Origin: Mycobacterium sp. IS-1590
GTDB lineage: Bacteria; Actinomycetota; Actinomycetes; Mycobacteriales; Mycobacteriaceae
Assembly (NCBI RefSeq): GCF_001500025.1
Contig: NZ_LQIW01000012.1
Coordinates: 372,001 to 436,000 of the forward strand
DNA length: 64,000 bases
Reading direction: 5' to 3'
Positions 1 to 8,964 of this stretch are shown here, one piece after another. Both the position numbers and the translations under genes were made by a program. Every line of letters begins with the position of its first letter. The first letter of the stretch is position 1. The notes under the pieces are model-generated. The model was given only the letters and a program-made list of their open reading frames with translations, was not told the origin of the DNA and did not search any database.

Positions 1-404
1 GGGTAACAATTGTTTGCTGTCCAAGAATCTCACACAGTTCAGCGCAGTTCAACCAGTAAAAATGGGACACTTCGCGGTTGTCTGTCTCACGCCCGTGACT
101 TATCCGGCCAGCGTGTCATCTGTGTCGGCAACCAGGGAATTACGGAACAATGATTAGGCCCATCACAGGCGATGTTCAGCGCAACCCCAAGTCGACGGAA
201 ACCACCGCGTCGTCGTCGGCGCCACCCAATGGTGCCGTGCGACGGCCCCCCGACGAAGCCAATTGGCAATTTTTGTGAGAATAGAGACGGTCGGTCTTGG
301 AGAGCCGGCGGGGTTTTCGTTACGGCCAATAGTGTTGGCGTTCGGGGGACTTAGCGGCGCAAGCTTCAATGGCGCTGCGCGGGCTGGGCGATCGGCAGGT
401 TCGG
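1..404. other. Gap with no supportable gene
   Basis: The 404 bases downstream of the DUF2469 gene hold only short overlapping frames on both strands with no ribosome binding site and no recognisable protein. At 258-267 the palindrome gccaattggc is followed by a run of five T on the plus strand; it is too short to be a convincing terminator. This may be the decayed end of a neighbouring gene lying mostly outside the window. Confidence 0.5.
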
Positions 405-710
405 CTACTCCGGGAGCCGCAATTCGGGCTTTTCCACCTCTTCGATATTGACGTCTTTGAAGGTGATCACCCGTACCTGTTTGACGAAGCGGGCCGGCCG
501 GTACATGTCCCATACCCAGGCGTCGGCCAACCGCAGCTCGAAGTAGACCTCGCCGTCGGAGTTGCGGGGTACCAGTTCGACGCTGTTGGCCAGGTAGAAC
601 CTTCGCTCGGTTTCCACCACGTAACTGAATTGGCCGACGATGTCCTTGTATTCGCGGTAGAGCGAGAGCTCCATCTCGGTTTCATATTTCTCGAGATCTT
701 CGGCACTCAT
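405..710 (-). CDS. DUF2469 family protein (Rv2901c-like)
   Basis: A 101-residue acidic protein that I recognise as the actinobacterial DUF2469 family, which sits next to rnhB in mycobacteria. It starts with MSAEDLEKYE, is rich in Glu, Tyr and Phe, and shows no signal peptide, membrane segment or cysteine. Its biochemical role is not known to me. It is the last gene of the rplS-lepB-rnhB run, beginning 55 nt after the rnhB stop. The ATG at 710 has only a weak upstream purine stretch, so translation may depend on the upstream genes. The family call is secure; the function is unassigned. Confidence 0.9.
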   Translation of the reverse strand: MSAEDLEKYETEMELSLYREYKDIVGQFSYVVETERRFYLANSVELVPRNSDGEVYFELRLADAWVWDMYRPARFVKQVRVITFKDVNIEEVEKPELRLPE

Positions 711-765
711 CGGCTCAGCTGTCCTTCATCTTGCTCGCTGCCCCCTTGTTGGCTCCCATTGTCCC

Positions 766-1497
766 CTACCCCGCTTCGTCACATTGATCCGGTGGACCCA
801 CCTGGCAGGAGTCCACCAGTTCGGTCACCACCCTGATTCCTGCTTTCGTGGCCACCCGACGGACGTTGATGAACGAGTGCCGGTGCTGACTACAGGGCCC
901 CAGCTCGGCAAGCGCCGCGCTGTGCGCGGGCGTGCTGTAGCCCTTGTGGAGGGCGAAACCGTAACCGGGGTGTTCGGCCTCCATCTTCACCATCAAGCGG
1001 TCACGGCTGACCTTGGCCAGCACGCTGGCCGCCGCGATGCACGCCGCTGCCGCATCACCACCGACCACCGGAAGCGATGGCGCCGGCAGGCCGGGCACGC
1101 GGAAACCGTCGGACAACACATAGCCGGGTCGCACGGACAGGCCCGCGACCGCGCGGCGCATGCCCTCGATGTTGGCCACGTGCACGCCGCGCCGATCGAC
1201 CTCATGCGAGGGGATGAACACCACGTGGTAGGCAAGGGCGTAGCGCCGAATCAAAGGGAAAAGGCGCTCACGCTCCTTTTCGTTGAGCTTCTTCGAGTCG
1301 TCGAGCGCCGAGAGGCTTTCCAACCGATTCGGGCCGAGGACACAGGCCGCGACGACAAGGGGCCCAGCACACGCACCACGGCCGACCTCATCGACGCCGG
1401 CCACCGGTCCGAGACCACTGCGATAGAGCGCAGATTCCAGAGTGCGCAGCCCCGAGGACTTCCGGATCACAGTGCGCGGAGGCCATGTCGCCGGCAA
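766..1497 (-). CDS. rnhB: Ribonuclease HII
   Basis: Cytoplasmic endonuclease that cleaves the RNA strand of RNA/DNA hybrids and removes ribonucleotides embedded in DNA. The 243-residue protein carries the family signature GVDEVGRG, giving catalytic Asp36 and Glu37. Further acidic residues are Asp130 (LSDGF) and Asp148 (GGDAA), followed by the conserved [12 protein letters not shown] segment. The start chosen is TTG at 1497, because AGGAGA lies about 7 nt upstream and the following residues match the mycobacterial N-terminus ([10 protein letters not shown]). It is third in the rplS operon, 27 nt after the lepB stop. Confidence 0.95.
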   Translation of the reverse strand: MPATWPPRTVIRKSSGLRTLESALYRSGLGPVAGVDEVGRGACAGPLVVAACVLGPNRLESLSALDDSKKLNEKERERLFPLIRRYALAYHVVFIPSHEVDRRGVHVANIEGMRRAVAGLSVRPGYVLSDGFRVPGLPAPSLPVVGGDAAAACIAAASVLAKVSRDRLMVKMEAEHPGYGFALHKGYSTPAHSAALAELGPCSQHRHSFINVRRVATKAGIRVVTELVDSCQVGPPDQCDEAG

Positions 1498-1524
1498 GAA
1501 CAGCTCTCCTAGTTGCGTCTGGCG

Positions 1525-2391
1525 TTACGTCTGCGGGTTCACGCTGCCCACGCCACCCCAGCGGGAAGGGGGCCACGCGATGAACCGCGCCTTTCCGATC
1601 ACATTGTCCACCGGGACGGTGCCCGCCATCGGATCGCCCGTGCACAGCAGACCCTTCTGAGCGTCGACCGGGGTGTTGGTGCAGTGCGCGCGGGAATCAG
1701 CCGAGTGGGTGCGGTTGTCCCCCATCACCCACAACCGGCCTTCGGGCACCTCAACCGGCCCGAACTCATTCCCCAGGCAGGGGTAGACGGCGGGGTCGGC
1801 CCGCATGGTGTCGGGGTCCAGGTACGGCTCGTCGAGCCGCTTACCGTCGACGGTCAACCCGGTCGTCGCGCGACATTCCACGGTCTGGCCGCCCACCGCG
1901 ATGATCCGCTTGACGAGATCGTTCTCGTCGGGCGGGACGAACCCGATGACCGAGAGCGCGTTCTGCGCCCAGCGGATCGCGGTGTTTTCCGAGCGGATCG
2001 ACCGGTAGTTGATGTTCCAGTTCGGCGGGCCCTTGAACACGACGACGTCGCCGGGCTCGGGCGACGAGAACCGGTAACTCACCTTGTCGACCATGATCCG
2101 GTCGCCGGTGCAGCCCGGGCAGCCGTGCAGGGTCGGTTCCATCGACTCCGACGGAATCAGATACGGCCGGGCGACGAACGTCAACACCACGTAGTAGATG
2201 ACGAGCGCGATCGTGATGAGAATCGCGAATTCCCGGAGCGCCCCACCCTTTTTCTTGGGCTTTTCCGTCTCGCCGTCCGGCGTCGCGGTCTCGGGTTGGT
2301 GCTCGGCTGATGATTCGGCGGACTCTGGGGAACCGGTCACCGCATCAGGGTAGCCAGCGCCGTGCTCGGCCCCGCGCTGCTCGCGCTCCAA
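1525..2391 (-). CDS. lepB: Type I signal peptidase
   Basis: Membrane-bound serine protease that removes signal peptides from Sec- and Tat-exported proteins. The 288-residue protein has a long Ala/Glu-rich cytoplasmic N-terminus, one transmembrane helix (about residues 53-73), then the catalytic boxes: SESMEPTL with Ser83, VKRIIAVGG with Lys161, and the GDNR box at 224-227. Cys91/Cys94 and later cysteines could form disulfides outside the membrane. The start is uncertain: TTG at 2391 has a weak CGGAG upstream, while an in-frame GTG at 2340 would give a protein 17 residues shorter. It follows rplS by 35 nt. Confidence 0.93.
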   Translation of the reverse strand: MEREQRGAEHGAGYPDAVTGSPESAESSAEHQPETATPDGETEKPKKKGGALREFAILITIALVIYYVVLTFVARPYLIPSESMEPTLHGCPGCTGDRIMVDKVSYRFSSPEPGDVVVFKGPPNWNINYRSIRSENTAIRWAQNALSVIGFVPPDENDLVKRIIAVGGQTVECRATTGLTVDGKRLDEPYLDPDTMRADPAVYPCLGNEFGPVEVPEGRLWVMGDNRTHSADSRAHCTNTPVDAQKGLLCTGDPMAGTVPVDNVIGKARFIAWPPSRWGGVGSVNPQT

Positions 2392-2426
2392 GGATCAAGC
2401 TCCGGCGCCGATGGCCGACCCGGAGG

Positions 2427-2768
2427 TCAGCGCTTTTCCTTGATCTTGGCTTTCTTGCCGCGCAGCTCGCGCAGGTAGTACAGCTTGGCGCGACGTACGT
2501 CACCGCGGGTCACGACGTCGATGTGGTCGATGTTGGGCGAATGCACCGGGAAGGTCCGCTCGACGCCGACGCCGTAGCTCTCCTTGCGCACGGTGAAGGT
2601 CTCGCGGACACCGCCACCCTGGCGACGCAGGACCACACCCTTGAAGACCTGGATGCGCTCCTTGGAGCCCTCGATGACCTTGACGTGCACGTTGACGGTG
2701 TCGCCGGGACCGAAGTCCGGGATGTCGTCGCGCAGTGATGTCTGATCGACGAAGTCCAGCGTGTTCAT
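2427..2768 (-). CDS. rplS: 50S ribosomal protein L19
   Basis: L19 lies at the interface of the 30S and 50S subunits. The 113-residue product starts MNTLDFVDQ and has the expected [10 protein letters not shown] and [10 protein letters not shown] segments with a basic C-terminus ending [10 protein letters not shown] chose the ATG at 2768 because AAGGAAG lies 8 nt upstream and the length matches the family; the reading frame stays open further upstream but has no ribosome binding site there. It heads the operon rplS-lepB-rnhB-DUF2469 and has a leader of roughly 145 nt behind a promoter resembling that of rpsP. Confidence 0.97.
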   Translation of the reverse strand: MNTLDFVDQTSLRDDIPDFGPGDTVNVHVKVIEGSKERIQVFKGVVLRRQGGGVRETFTVRKESYGVGVERTFPVHSPNIDHIDVVTRGDVRRAKLYYLRELRGKKAKIKEKR

Positions 2769-3090
2769 CGGTGACACTTCCTTGCGGTTGGCGGCTGCGG
2801 GCCCTGCTGTCACGTGGATGCCGTGACATGGCCTGCCGAGCCGATCTGATCGGGCGAATCGGGGTGTATCTCGCAGCGGGCGGACCTGTCCGTTCCCGGG
2901 TCCTGCACAGACAACTGCTCAATTGTGCCAGACGAGACCTGATCCGGCGAAATCGCACCCGAAGGGTTTCGCCACGGTTCCCGAGGTTATCCAGGCGGGC
3001 GGTCGTGGTATCCAGCCGCTAGCCTTGACACCAGGGCTGAAGCAGCGCGGCGGGCCCAGGTATCTCGATATGGGCCACTCGAGGAGGGTC
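2769..3090. other. Divergent intergenic region, rplS leader and lppW upstream
   Basis: This 322-base stretch without a gene separates rplS (minus) from lppW (plus). It holds the rplS promoter at 2922-2950 and the long rplS leader. Within the leader, GGACC and GGTCC (minus strand, about 2904-2882) can pair. The lppW promoter must also lie here, but I cannot place it with confidence. Confidence 0.6.
2922..2950 (-). promoter_or_regulatory. rplS promoter, matching the rpsP promoter
   Basis: Reading the minus strand, TCGCCG (2950-2945) is followed after 17 nt by CACAAT (2927-2922), preceded directly by an extended TGG. The rpsP promoter has TTGCCG, 16 nt, TGG-CACAAT. In both, the leader motif GCAGGACCCG begins exactly 15 nt after the -10 element (here 2906-2897). 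Transcription would start near 2915, leaving a leader of about 145 nt. The promoter call is inferred from this conservation and from similarity to sigma-A promoters. Confidence 0.6.
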
Positions 3091-4035
3091 ATGCGACGGC
3101 GGCCGTCTCCGCTGGTCAAGACGATCGCATTCATCGCCGCTGCGATCGTGGTCGTCGCCGGCTGTGAAGCCAAGGTGCACGGCAAGCCACCACATCCGGC
3201 CGGTCCGCATCTGACCGTCGTCGCGCCGCAGGGTGGCCTCGCACCGCTGCCCGAGGCCCCACCCGACGAACCCGCCGCCTCCTTCGGCGGGCTCGACGCC
3301 CGTACGCGCCAGGCCACCGAACAGGCCGCCGAGGCCGGCGCCGACCTCTCCATCGCGGTGCTCGACCGCAATACCGGATACCTCGTGTCCAACGGCAACA
3401 ACGAAGCGATGCCGATCGCGTCGGTGGTCAAGCTGTTCATCGCCGACGACCTGCTGCTGCAGGAATCGCAGGGCAAGGCCACGCTCTCGCGGGAGGACCG
3501 CGAGGCGTTCGAAGCGATGTTGCGGTCATCCGATGACAGCGCGGCCGAGGTCTTCTGGAATCGCGGTGGCGGCAGCGAGATCGTTTCGCGGGTCACCGCG
3601 CGATACGGCCTGGGCGCGACCAGCACGCCGTACAACGGCCGCTGGTTCAACACCTTGAGCACCACCGGCGACCTGGTGCGGTACTACTCGGAGCTGCTGT
3701 CGGGCGGCGGCGGCTTACCGTCGGACAAGGCCGGCGTCATCATGTCGAACCTGGCCAGGTCGACGCCGACGGCGCCCGACGGCACGGCGCCCGGCGGTGT
3801 CTATCCCCAGCGGTTCGGGATTCCCGACGGCCTCTACGAGGAACGGGTGGCGGTCAAGCAGGGCTGGTTCTGCTGTTGGAACGGCGGCAACTGGGTGCAC
3901 TGGTCCACCGGGGCGATCGGCGCGGACCGTCGATTCGTCATGGCGATCGCATCGATGCAGGCCGCCGACGACGTGACCGCCCGCGACACGATCACACAGG
4001 CGGTCAAGACGATGTTCCCCGGCGGCCGCATCTAG
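3091..4035 (+). CDS. lppW: Lipoprotein with serine beta-lactamase-like fold (LppW)
   Basis: A 314-residue exported lipoprotein that I recognise as LppW. The N-terminal hydrophobic segment ends in the lipobox VVAGC (Cys25). The mature part resembles class A beta-lactamases and DD-peptidases: SVVK at 111-114 fits the Ser-x-x-Lys active site and SDD near 147-149 the second motif. The third motif reads KQG (256-258) rather than KTG, so beta-lactam hydrolysis is doubtful. ATG at 3091 is preferred over the in-frame ATG at 3070 because GAGGAGG lies just before it. It diverges from rplS. A role in the cell envelope is inferred. Confidence 0.88.
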   Translation: MRRRPSPLVKTIAFIAAAIVVVAGCEAKVHGKPPHPAGPHLTVVAPQGGLAPLPEAPPDEPAASFGGLDARTRQATEQAAEAGADLSIAVLDRNTGYLVSNGNNEAMPIASVVKLFIADDLLLQESQGKATLSREDREAFEAMLRSSDDSAAEVFWNRGGGSEIVSRVTARYGLGATSTPYNGRWFNTLSTTGDLVRYYSELLSGGGGLPSDKAGVIMSNLARSTPTAPDGTAPGGVYPQRFGIPDGLYEERVAVKQGWFCCWNGGNWVHWSTGAIGADRRFVMAIASMQAADDVTARDTITQAVKTMFPGGRI

Positions 4036-4112
4036 CTTTGCGTGTAGCAAGCCGTCGGGTCCAGAACCGCGAAAAGGCAGTTCGGACGCGTTCAATCAGG
4101 CACGCTGCGTTG

Positions 4113-4637
4113 ATGACTCCGACTGAACAGCTGCCGACCATCTCGCGCCGGGCCGCGCTGGGTGCGCTCGGGCTGGGCGCCGCCGCCATGGCCACTGCGC
4201 CGCAAGCGGCGGGCCAACTCGACCAGGGCTATGAGGCGATGTTGATGAAATGCATCGACCCTCGGTTCACCACCGAAACGTGGAAGTACATGTCCGGCCG
4301 CGGATGGCAGAACAACTACAGCCAGTTCGCCTTCGCCGGCGGGCCGGTCGGCGCGGTGGCCCCGGCGTTCGCCGGCTGGCACGAAACGTTCTGGGAGAAC
4401 CTCGCGATCTCGGTGGACCTGCACTGGCTGACGCGGTTGATCGGGATGGCACACCGCGACTGCGGCGCGGCGGCAGTGGCCTACGGCGACCGGGTGCTGA
4501 CCGACAGGGCGTACGAGACCGAGATGCTGTCGGGGGCCTTACGGGCATTCCGGGACGAGGCCGGCAGGCGTCAGCCCGCCCTCGTCGTCGAACTGGGCAT
4601 CATGGATCTGAACGGGGTCGTCGAAGTCGTCACCTGA
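4113..4637 (+). CDS. Tat-exported protein with beta-carbonic anhydrase zinc motifs
   Basis: A 174-residue protein with a twin-arginine signal (SRRAALGALG, Arg12-Arg13, then an Ala-rich hydrophobic stretch). The mature part carries both zinc-ligand motifs of beta-carbonic anhydrases: C-x-D-x-R as CIDPR (Cys47, Asp49, Arg51) and H-x-x-C as HRDC (His114, Cys117). AGGPVGAV at 75-82 resembles the family segment RNAGG-x-V. The Cys-to-His distance of 67 residues is near that of canonical enzymes. I infer an exported zinc protein; carbonic anhydrase activity is unproven because the rest is short and divergent. M. tuberculosis has no gene here (lppW abuts trmD). It converges on trmD with a 5-nt gap. 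Confidence 0.75.
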   Translation: MTPTEQLPTISRRAALGALGLGAAAMATAPQAAGQLDQGYEAMLMKCIDPRFTTETWKYMSGRGWQNNYSQFAFAGGPVGAVAPAFAGWHETFWENLAISVDLHWLTRLIGMAHRDCGAAAVAYGDRVLTDRAYETEMLSGALRAFRDEAGRRQPALVVELGIMDLNGVVEVVT

Positions 4638-4642
4638 GGCGC

Positions 4643-5320
4643 TCAGTCGAGCAGGTCGGGTCGACGCTCGCGGGTGCGCTTGAGCCCTTGCTCGCGACGC
4701 CAGGCGGCGACCTTGGCGTGGTCGCCGGAGAGCAGGACCTCGGGCACGTCCAGACCTCGCCAACTGGGTGGCCGAGTGTAGCTCGGCCCCTCGAGCAGAC
4801 CTTCGGAATGCGAATCCTGTTGATGTGACTCCGGATTGCCGAGTACGTCGGGCAGCAACCGCACGACGGCCTCGATCATCACCAGCGCCGCCGACTCGCC
4901 GCCGGGCAGCACGTAGTCACCGATCGACACCTCCTCGACACGCATGCGACGGGTCGCGTCCTCGACGACGCGCTGATCGATTCCCTCGTAGCGTCCACAC
5001 GCGAACACCAGGTGTTTCTCGGCTGCCCAGGCCTGCGCATCGGCCTGCCGGAACAGCCGTCCCGCAGGCGTCGGCACCACGAGAAGTGTTTCCTCTGAGC
5101 AGATCTCGTCGAGCGCCTCACCCCACACCGGCGCCTTCATCACCATGCCCGGCCCCCCGCCGTAGGGTGCGTCGTCGACCGAGCGGTGCACGTCGTGCGT
5201 CCAGCGCCGCAGGTCGTGCACCTCGAGCGCGACGATACCGGACTCAATCGCCTTGCCGGGCAACGACTGTCGTAATGGTTCGAGGTAGGCCGGGAAGATC
5301 GACACGACATCTATTCGCAT
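4643..5320 (-). CDS. trmD: tRNA (guanine37-N1)-methyltransferase
   Basis: SPOUT-class enzyme that methylates G37 of tRNAs reading CNN codons, preventing +1 frameshifting. The 225-residue protein begins [10 protein letters not shown]. It shows the cofactor-binding knot segments [11 protein letters not shown] and [12 protein letters not shown], then the helical C-terminal domain with Tyr-Thr-Arg-Pro (SYTRPP). The ATG at 5320 lies one base after the rimM stop, so it is probably translated by coupling. It is the last gene of the rpsP-khpA-rimM-trmD operon, an arrangement widely conserved in bacteria. Confidence 0.97.
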   Translation of the reverse strand: MRIDVVSIFPAYLEPLRQSLPGKAIESGIVALEVHDLRRWTHDVHRSVDDAPYGGGPGMVMKAPVWGEALDEICSEETLLVVPTPAGRLFRQADAQAWAAEKHLVFACGRYEGIDQRVVEDATRRMRVEEVSIGDYVLPGGESAALVMIEAVVRLLPDVLGNPESHQQDSHSEGLLEGPSYTRPPSWRGLDVPEVLLSGDHAKVAAWRREQGLKRTRERRPDLLD

Positions 5321-5321
5321 G

Positions 5322-5837
5322 TCAGATCTCCAGTAGGCCTTCCGGCGGGTCGATTTCGATGACCTCGTCGGCCAAGGACACCGACGTCACGATCGCGCTG
5401 ACGAACGGCACCAGAACCTCGCGTTCGTCCCCGCGGACCGCGAGCAACTCACCGGCGGCCGTGTGCAGCACCTCGGTGACAGTGCCGACGTCCACGCCGT
5501 CGGTCGTGCGCACCCGCAGGCCCTCGAGCTGATGGTCGTAGTACTCGTCGGGATCCTCGATCGGCGGCAGTTCCTGCGAATCGACGAGGAACAGGATGCC
5601 GCGCAGCGAGTCGGCCGCGTCGCGGTCGTCGATGCCGTCGAACCGGACCAGCAGGCGGCCACCGTGTTGACGCACCGATTCGATCGTGTACTCGTGCTCG
5701 GCACCGCCCTTGGCCGGGCGCCCGCGCAGCGACGCCCCGGCCGCGAACCGCGCGTCGGGGTCGTCGGTGCGGACGTCCACCACCACTTCACCGGTGATGC
5801 CGTGCGCTTTGACGACCCGCCCGACCACGAGGTCCAT
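5322..5837 (-). CDS. rimM: 16S rRNA processing protein RimM
   Basis: Assembly factor for the 30S subunit that binds ribosomal protein S19 and helps mature the 3' domain of 16S rRNA. The 171-residue protein has the N-terminal RimM barrel starting [18 protein letters not shown] and a C-terminal PRC-type barrel around [11 protein letters not shown] and [10 protein letters not shown]. It lies 9 nt after khpA and one base before trmD in the rpsP operon. Length and domain order are typical. Confidence 0.96.
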   Translation of the reverse strand: MDLVVGRVVKAHGITGEVVVDVRTDDPDARFAAGASLRGRPAKGGAEHEYTIESVRQHGGRLLVRFDGIDDRDAADSLRGILFLVDSQELPPIEDPDEYYDHQLEGLRVRTTDGVDVGTVTEVLHTAAGELLAVRGDEREVLVPFVSAIVTSVSLADEVIEIDPPEGLLEI

Positions 5838-5846
5838 GCTGACCGA

Positions 5847-6089
5847 TTACTGGTCGGTGTCCACCACGTCGACGCGGATACCGCGACCGCCGATCCCGGC
5901 AACCAGCGTGCGCAGCGCGGTCGCGGTGCGCCCACCGCGTCCGATCACCTTGCCCAGGTCATCCGGGTGGACGTGAACCTCGACGGTACGTCCGCGCCGG
6001 CTGGTCACCATGTCGACGCGGACGTCGTCCGGGTTGTCGACGATCCCGCGCACCAGGTGTTCGACCGCGTCGACGACGACAGAGCTCAC
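5847..6089 (-). CDS. khpA: KH-domain RNA-binding protein KhpA
   Basis: An 80-residue protein consisting of one type II KH domain, with the RNA-binding loop GKVIGRGGRTA (GxxG as IGRG). Family members bind RNA; in several Gram-positives KhpA pairs with KhpB and affects cell division and small-RNA biology. It sits between rpsP and rimM, starting 8 nt after the rpsP stop, as the Rv2908c orthologue does. A partner KhpB is not in this window. Confidence 0.92.
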   Translation of the reverse strand: MSSVVVDAVEHLVRGIVDNPDDVRVDMVTSRRGRTVEVHVHPDDLGKVIGRGGRTATALRTLVAGIGGRGIRVDVVDTDQ

Positions 6090-6097
6090 GGCCTGGC

Positions 6098-6640
6098 TCA
6101 GCTTTCAGTGGCGCCGGAGACGGTGGCGTCCTCACCCTCGGCCGCGGGCTCGGACTGGTCCTTGGCGGGCGCGGGATCGGCCTGAGCCTCGGCCTCGGCC
6201 GCCTTCTGCTCCGACTCGTCGGACGCCTTGTCGGCGGCCTTCTTGGCTGCGGGCGCCTTCTTCTTCTTGGGCTGCGTGGCCTCGGTGCTCGGGCCGCCCT
6301 CGGCCTCGGCAAGCGCGGCGTTGAACAGATCCAGCTTGCTGGGCTTGGGCTCCTTGACCTTCAGCGTGCCCTCCGCGCCGGGCAGACCTTTGAACTTCTG
6401 CCAGTCGCCGGTGATCTTCAGCAGCGCGAGCACGGGCTCGGTCGGCTGGGCGCCGACGCTGAGCCAGTACTGGGCCCGCTCCGAGTCGATCTCGATGAGG
6501 CTGGGGTCTTCCTTCGGGTGGTAGCGGCCGATCACCTCGATGGCCCGGCCCTGGCGGCGGGTGCGCGCGTCGGCGACGGCGATGCGGTACTGGGGGTTGC
6601 GGATCTTGCCGAGCCGCGCGAGCTTGATCTTTACAGCCAT
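6098..6640 (-). CDS. rpsP: 30S ribosomal protein S16 with long charged tail
   Basis: S16 is a primary binding protein of the 30S platform. Residues 1 to about 85 are the conserved domain (start [21 protein letters not shown]). The remaining ~95 residues are a low-complexity Lys/Ala/Glu tail ([14 protein letters not shown]) typical of mycobacterial S16 and absent from E. coli S16. The ATG at 6640 follows GGAGAAG in the leader. The same frame stays open far upstream, but that part is not protein-like. It heads the operon rpsP-khpA-rimM-trmD and has a leader of about 145 nt. Confidence 0.97.
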   Translation of the reverse strand: MAVKIKLARLGKIRNPQYRIAVADARTRRQGRAIEVIGRYHPKEDPSLIEIDSERAQYWLSVGAQPTEPVLALLKITGDWQKFKGLPGAEGTLKVKEPKPSKLDLFNAALAEAEGGPSTEATQPKKKKAPAAKKAADKASDESEQKAAEAEAQADPAPAKDQSEPAAEGEDATVSGATES

Positions 6641-6790
6641 GGTCCTACGTCTTCTCCTGTGATTGCCACGCTGGCAATTCAGCGATCGAAGCGGGTTGCC
6701 TCGGCCCGGTTTTGCCTTGCGCGTGTGACCGCCGCGGAAGCGCCCGGCGAAAAGATCGCCCGGAGCGGGTCCTGCGGTAGACAGCCGCCC

Positions 6791-6818
6791 ATTGTGCCAG
6801 AACAGCCGCGACCGGCAA
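6791..6818 (-). promoter_or_regulatory. rpsP promoter, matching the rplS promoter
   Basis: On the minus strand TTGCCG (6818-6813) is followed after 16 nt by CACAAT (6796-6791) with an extended TGG directly before it. The leader motif GCAGGACCCG occupies 6775-6766, starting 15 nt after the -10 element, exactly as upstream of rplS. The predicted start near 6784 leaves about 143 nt before the S16 start codon. Conservation between two ribosomal-protein operons supports the call. Confidence 0.6.
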
Positions 6819-6916
6819 AAATCCGCGCAGGTGATTCCGGGGTGGACCGCAGGCACCAGGTGAGAGCGATCAAACCCGTCATGCGGGTGCGCGGGCGCGG
6901 CAGGCATGCTCGACCC

Positions 6917-7558
6917 ATGACATCGATACGCCAGCGGCTGATGGCCGTGGTTGCCGGTCAACTGGGGCGCCCGCACGGACCGCTGGGATGGTTGGTGGCC
7001 CGGGCGCTCAATCGCGGCAACGAACGCGCCATCGCGGCCGTCGTCGATGCGACCGAGGCAGCACCAGGTGCCGTCGTCGCCGATGTCGGGTTCGGCGGGG
7101 GTATCGGCCTGCGAATGTTGCTGGACCGCGGGGAGGGCGCGGGAACGGTGCACGGCGTCGAGATCGCCGACGGCATGCTGCGTCGCGCCAGACTCGGCTT
7201 CGCCCGTGACGTGCGCTCGGGCCGACTGCGGTTGCACCGGGGGTCCCTGACGGACCTTCCGCTCGACGACGCCACCTGCGACGCGGTCATCACCGTCAAC
7301 ACGGTCTACTTCGTGGCCGATCTGCCCGCCGCGTGCGCCGAGCTCGCGCGGGTCGTCCGCCCGGGCGGCCGCGTCGTCGTAGGGGTCGGCGATCCCGACG
7401 TCATGGCGCAGGCGCCGTTCACGCGGCACGGGTTCACCTTGCGTCCGGTCGGCGAGATCGCCTCGGCGCTGTCCGAGGCCGGGCTCGAGGTCGACCACCG
7501 CTCCATGCCCGACAAGCCGATACCGCGTCACCTGCTCGTCGGGAAACGCCCGCACTGA
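6917..7558 (+). CDS. Class I SAM-dependent methyltransferase
   Basis: A 213-residue protein of the UbiE/type 11 methyltransferase class. The cofactor-binding motif I is [10 protein letters not shown] (about 55-64), followed by an acidic residue at the end of strand 2 (VHGVEIAD) and the post-motif [13 protein letters not shown] typical of the family. The substrate cannot be told from sequence. The ATG at 6917 gives a start before a short amphipathic helix; an in-frame ATG at 6881 is possible. It diverges from rpsP and converges on the SnoaL-like gene with 5 nt between the stops. Confidence 0.85.
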   Translation: MTSIRQRLMAVVAGQLGRPHGPLGWLVARALNRGNERAIAAVVDATEAAPGAVVADVGFGGGIGLRMLLDRGEGAGTVHGVEIADGMLRRARLGFARDVRSGRLRLHRGSLTDLPLDDATCDAVITVNTVYFVADLPAACAELARVVRPGGRVVVGVGDPDVMAQAPFTRHGFTLRPVGEIASALSEAGLEVDHRSMPDKPIPRHLLVGKRPH

Positions 7559-7563
7559 GCGCT

Positions 7564-7980
7564 TTAGAGGAGTTTGTCGAAGCACTTCTCCTCGACCCGC
7601 TTGCTCATGCGCCAGCCGTCGGCGGTGCGCACGAACTCGTCGACGTACCAGATCCCGACGAAGTAGATCTGGCCCTCGCCGCCCATCACCATCGGGTTGA
7701 AACAGATGGCACGGGACGAGCCGGTATCGCCGGCGATGCGGATGTCGACGTTGCCCAGCATGTGGTAGTACGCCGGGAAGTTCGGCAGCACATCCTTGAG
7801 CCACGCCTTGACCTGCGGGAAGCGGCCGTCGATACCGCCGGTCACGCGGTAGTCGATGTAGGCGTCCGATGTGAAAACCCGGTCGAGGTCGTCGAACCGC
7901 TTCTGGTCGATGGCGGTTGAGTAGTCGATCAACAGCTGCTGTATTTCGAAGCGGTCGGAAATCTCCTCGAGGCTCAACAT
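7564..7980 (-). CDS. SnoaL/NTF2-like domain protein (Rv2910c-like)
   Basis: A 138-residue protein with the NTF2-like alpha+beta barrel pattern: an opening helix ([21 protein letters not shown]), then FTSDAYIDY, and a C-terminal strand pair ending in [12 protein letters not shown]. Relatives include ketosteroid isomerase-like enzymes and ring-hydroxylating dioxygenase small subunits, so a small-molecule pocket is likely but the ligand is unknown. I chose ATG at 7980; an ATG at 7995 would add five residues. Only 32 nt separate it from the divergent DD-carboxypeptidase gene. Confidence 0.82.
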   Translation of the reverse strand: MLSLEEISDRFEIQQLLIDYSTAIDQKRFDDLDRVFTSDAYIDYRVTGGIDGRFPQVKAWLKDVLPNFPAYYHMLGNVDIRIAGDTGSSRAICFNPMVMGGEGQIYFVGIWYVDEFVRTADGWRMSKRVEEKCFDKLL

Positions 7981-8012
7981 GCGTCGATTGAACACGACTA
8001 GGCTGCCTGCCC

Positions 8013-8891
8013 ATGCGGAAGCTCGTGATGTGCCTGACCACTGTGTTGTGCCTGGTGGCCTTCGGGACCTCCATCGCCACCGCGACGCCCGTGGGCGTCA
8101 GTCAACCGTCGGGTTCGGTTCCGATACCGGAGGGTCCGGCTCGAGCATGGGTGCTCGCCGATATGGACACCGGTGCGGTGCTGGCCGCGCGCGACGAATA
8201 CGGCCAGTACGCGCCGGCCAGCACGATCAAGGTGCTGCTGGCGCTGACGGCGCTCGACGAACTGCCGCTCGACGCCACGGTTGTCGCGACCGAGGCCGAC
8301 ACCCGGGTGGAATGCAACTGTGCGGGCGTCACGCCCGGCATGGTGTACACGACACGGCAACTGCTGGAGGCGATTCTGCTGGTGTCGGGCAACGACGCGG
8401 CCAACACGTTGGCCACCATGCTCGGTGGTTACGACGTCGCCGTGACGAAGATGAACGCCAAGGCCGCCCTGCTCGGCGCCCACGGCACCAACGCGGCGTC
8501 GCCGTCGGGTCTCGACGGGCCCGGCATCGACATGTGGTCGTCCCCGCATGACCTGGCGGTCATCTTCCGCGCCGCGATGGCGAACCCGGTGTTCGCCGCG
8601 ATCACCGCCGCGCCGACGGCCGTCTTCCCCACCGAGAACGGCGACAAGGTCCTGGTCAACCAGGACGAACTGCTCAAGCGCTACCCGGGCATGCTCGGCG
8701 GGAAGACCGGGTTCACCGACCGGGCGCAGAAGACGTTCGTCGGCGCCGCACAGCGCGACGGGCGCCGGCTGGTCGTCGCGCTGATGTACGGCATGGACAA
8801 GCCCGGTCAGCCGACGTACTGGGATCAGGCGTCGAGCTTGTTCGACTGGGGTTTCGCGCTGAGTCCCGGGGCCGGTATCGGCACGCTGTGA
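8013..8891 (+). CDS. dacB2: D-alanyl-D-alanine carboxypeptidase, first of two
   Basis: Exported serine peptidase that trims the terminal D-Ala from peptidoglycan stem peptides. The 292-residue protein has a Sec signal peptide (about 1-25). The three penicillin-binding motifs are present: STIK (Ser70, Lys73), SGN (125-127) and KTG (231-233). A Cys-x-Cys pair (CNC, 101-103) may form a disulfide. It matches Rv2911. It lies 73 nt upstream of a paralogue with the same motif layout. TAGGCT ends 8 nt before the ATG, so the transcript may be leaderless. Confidence 0.93.
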   Translation: MRKLVMCLTTVLCLVAFGTSIATATPVGVSQPSGSVPIPEGPARAWVLADMDTGAVLAARDEYGQYAPASTIKVLLALTALDELPLDATVVATEADTRVECNCAGVTPGMVYTTRQLLEAILLVSGNDAANTLATMLGGYDVAVTKMNAKAALLGAHGTNAASPSGLDGPGIDMWSSPHDLAVIFRAAMANPVFAAITAAPTAVFPTENGDKVLVNQDELLKRYPGMLGGKTGFTDRAQKTFVGAAQRDGRRLVVALMYGMDKPGQPTYWDQASSLFDWGFALSPGAGIGTL

Positions 8892-8964
8892 TCACCGGTT
8901 AAGTTGCGCAATCGCAACGCATCCGAGACCGCGACACCGAATCCCGCCGATACTCTCGGCGAGC

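Noticed and set aside
87..513. Short frames of 60-116 codons on both strands at the left end
   Set aside because: They overlap one another, lack ribosome binding sites and show no recognisable protein.
6641..8080. Upstream extension of the rpsP frame to 8080
   Set aside because: The frame stays open only by base composition; S16 begins at the ATG at 6640 with a ribosome binding site, and the extension runs through three other genes and the promoter.
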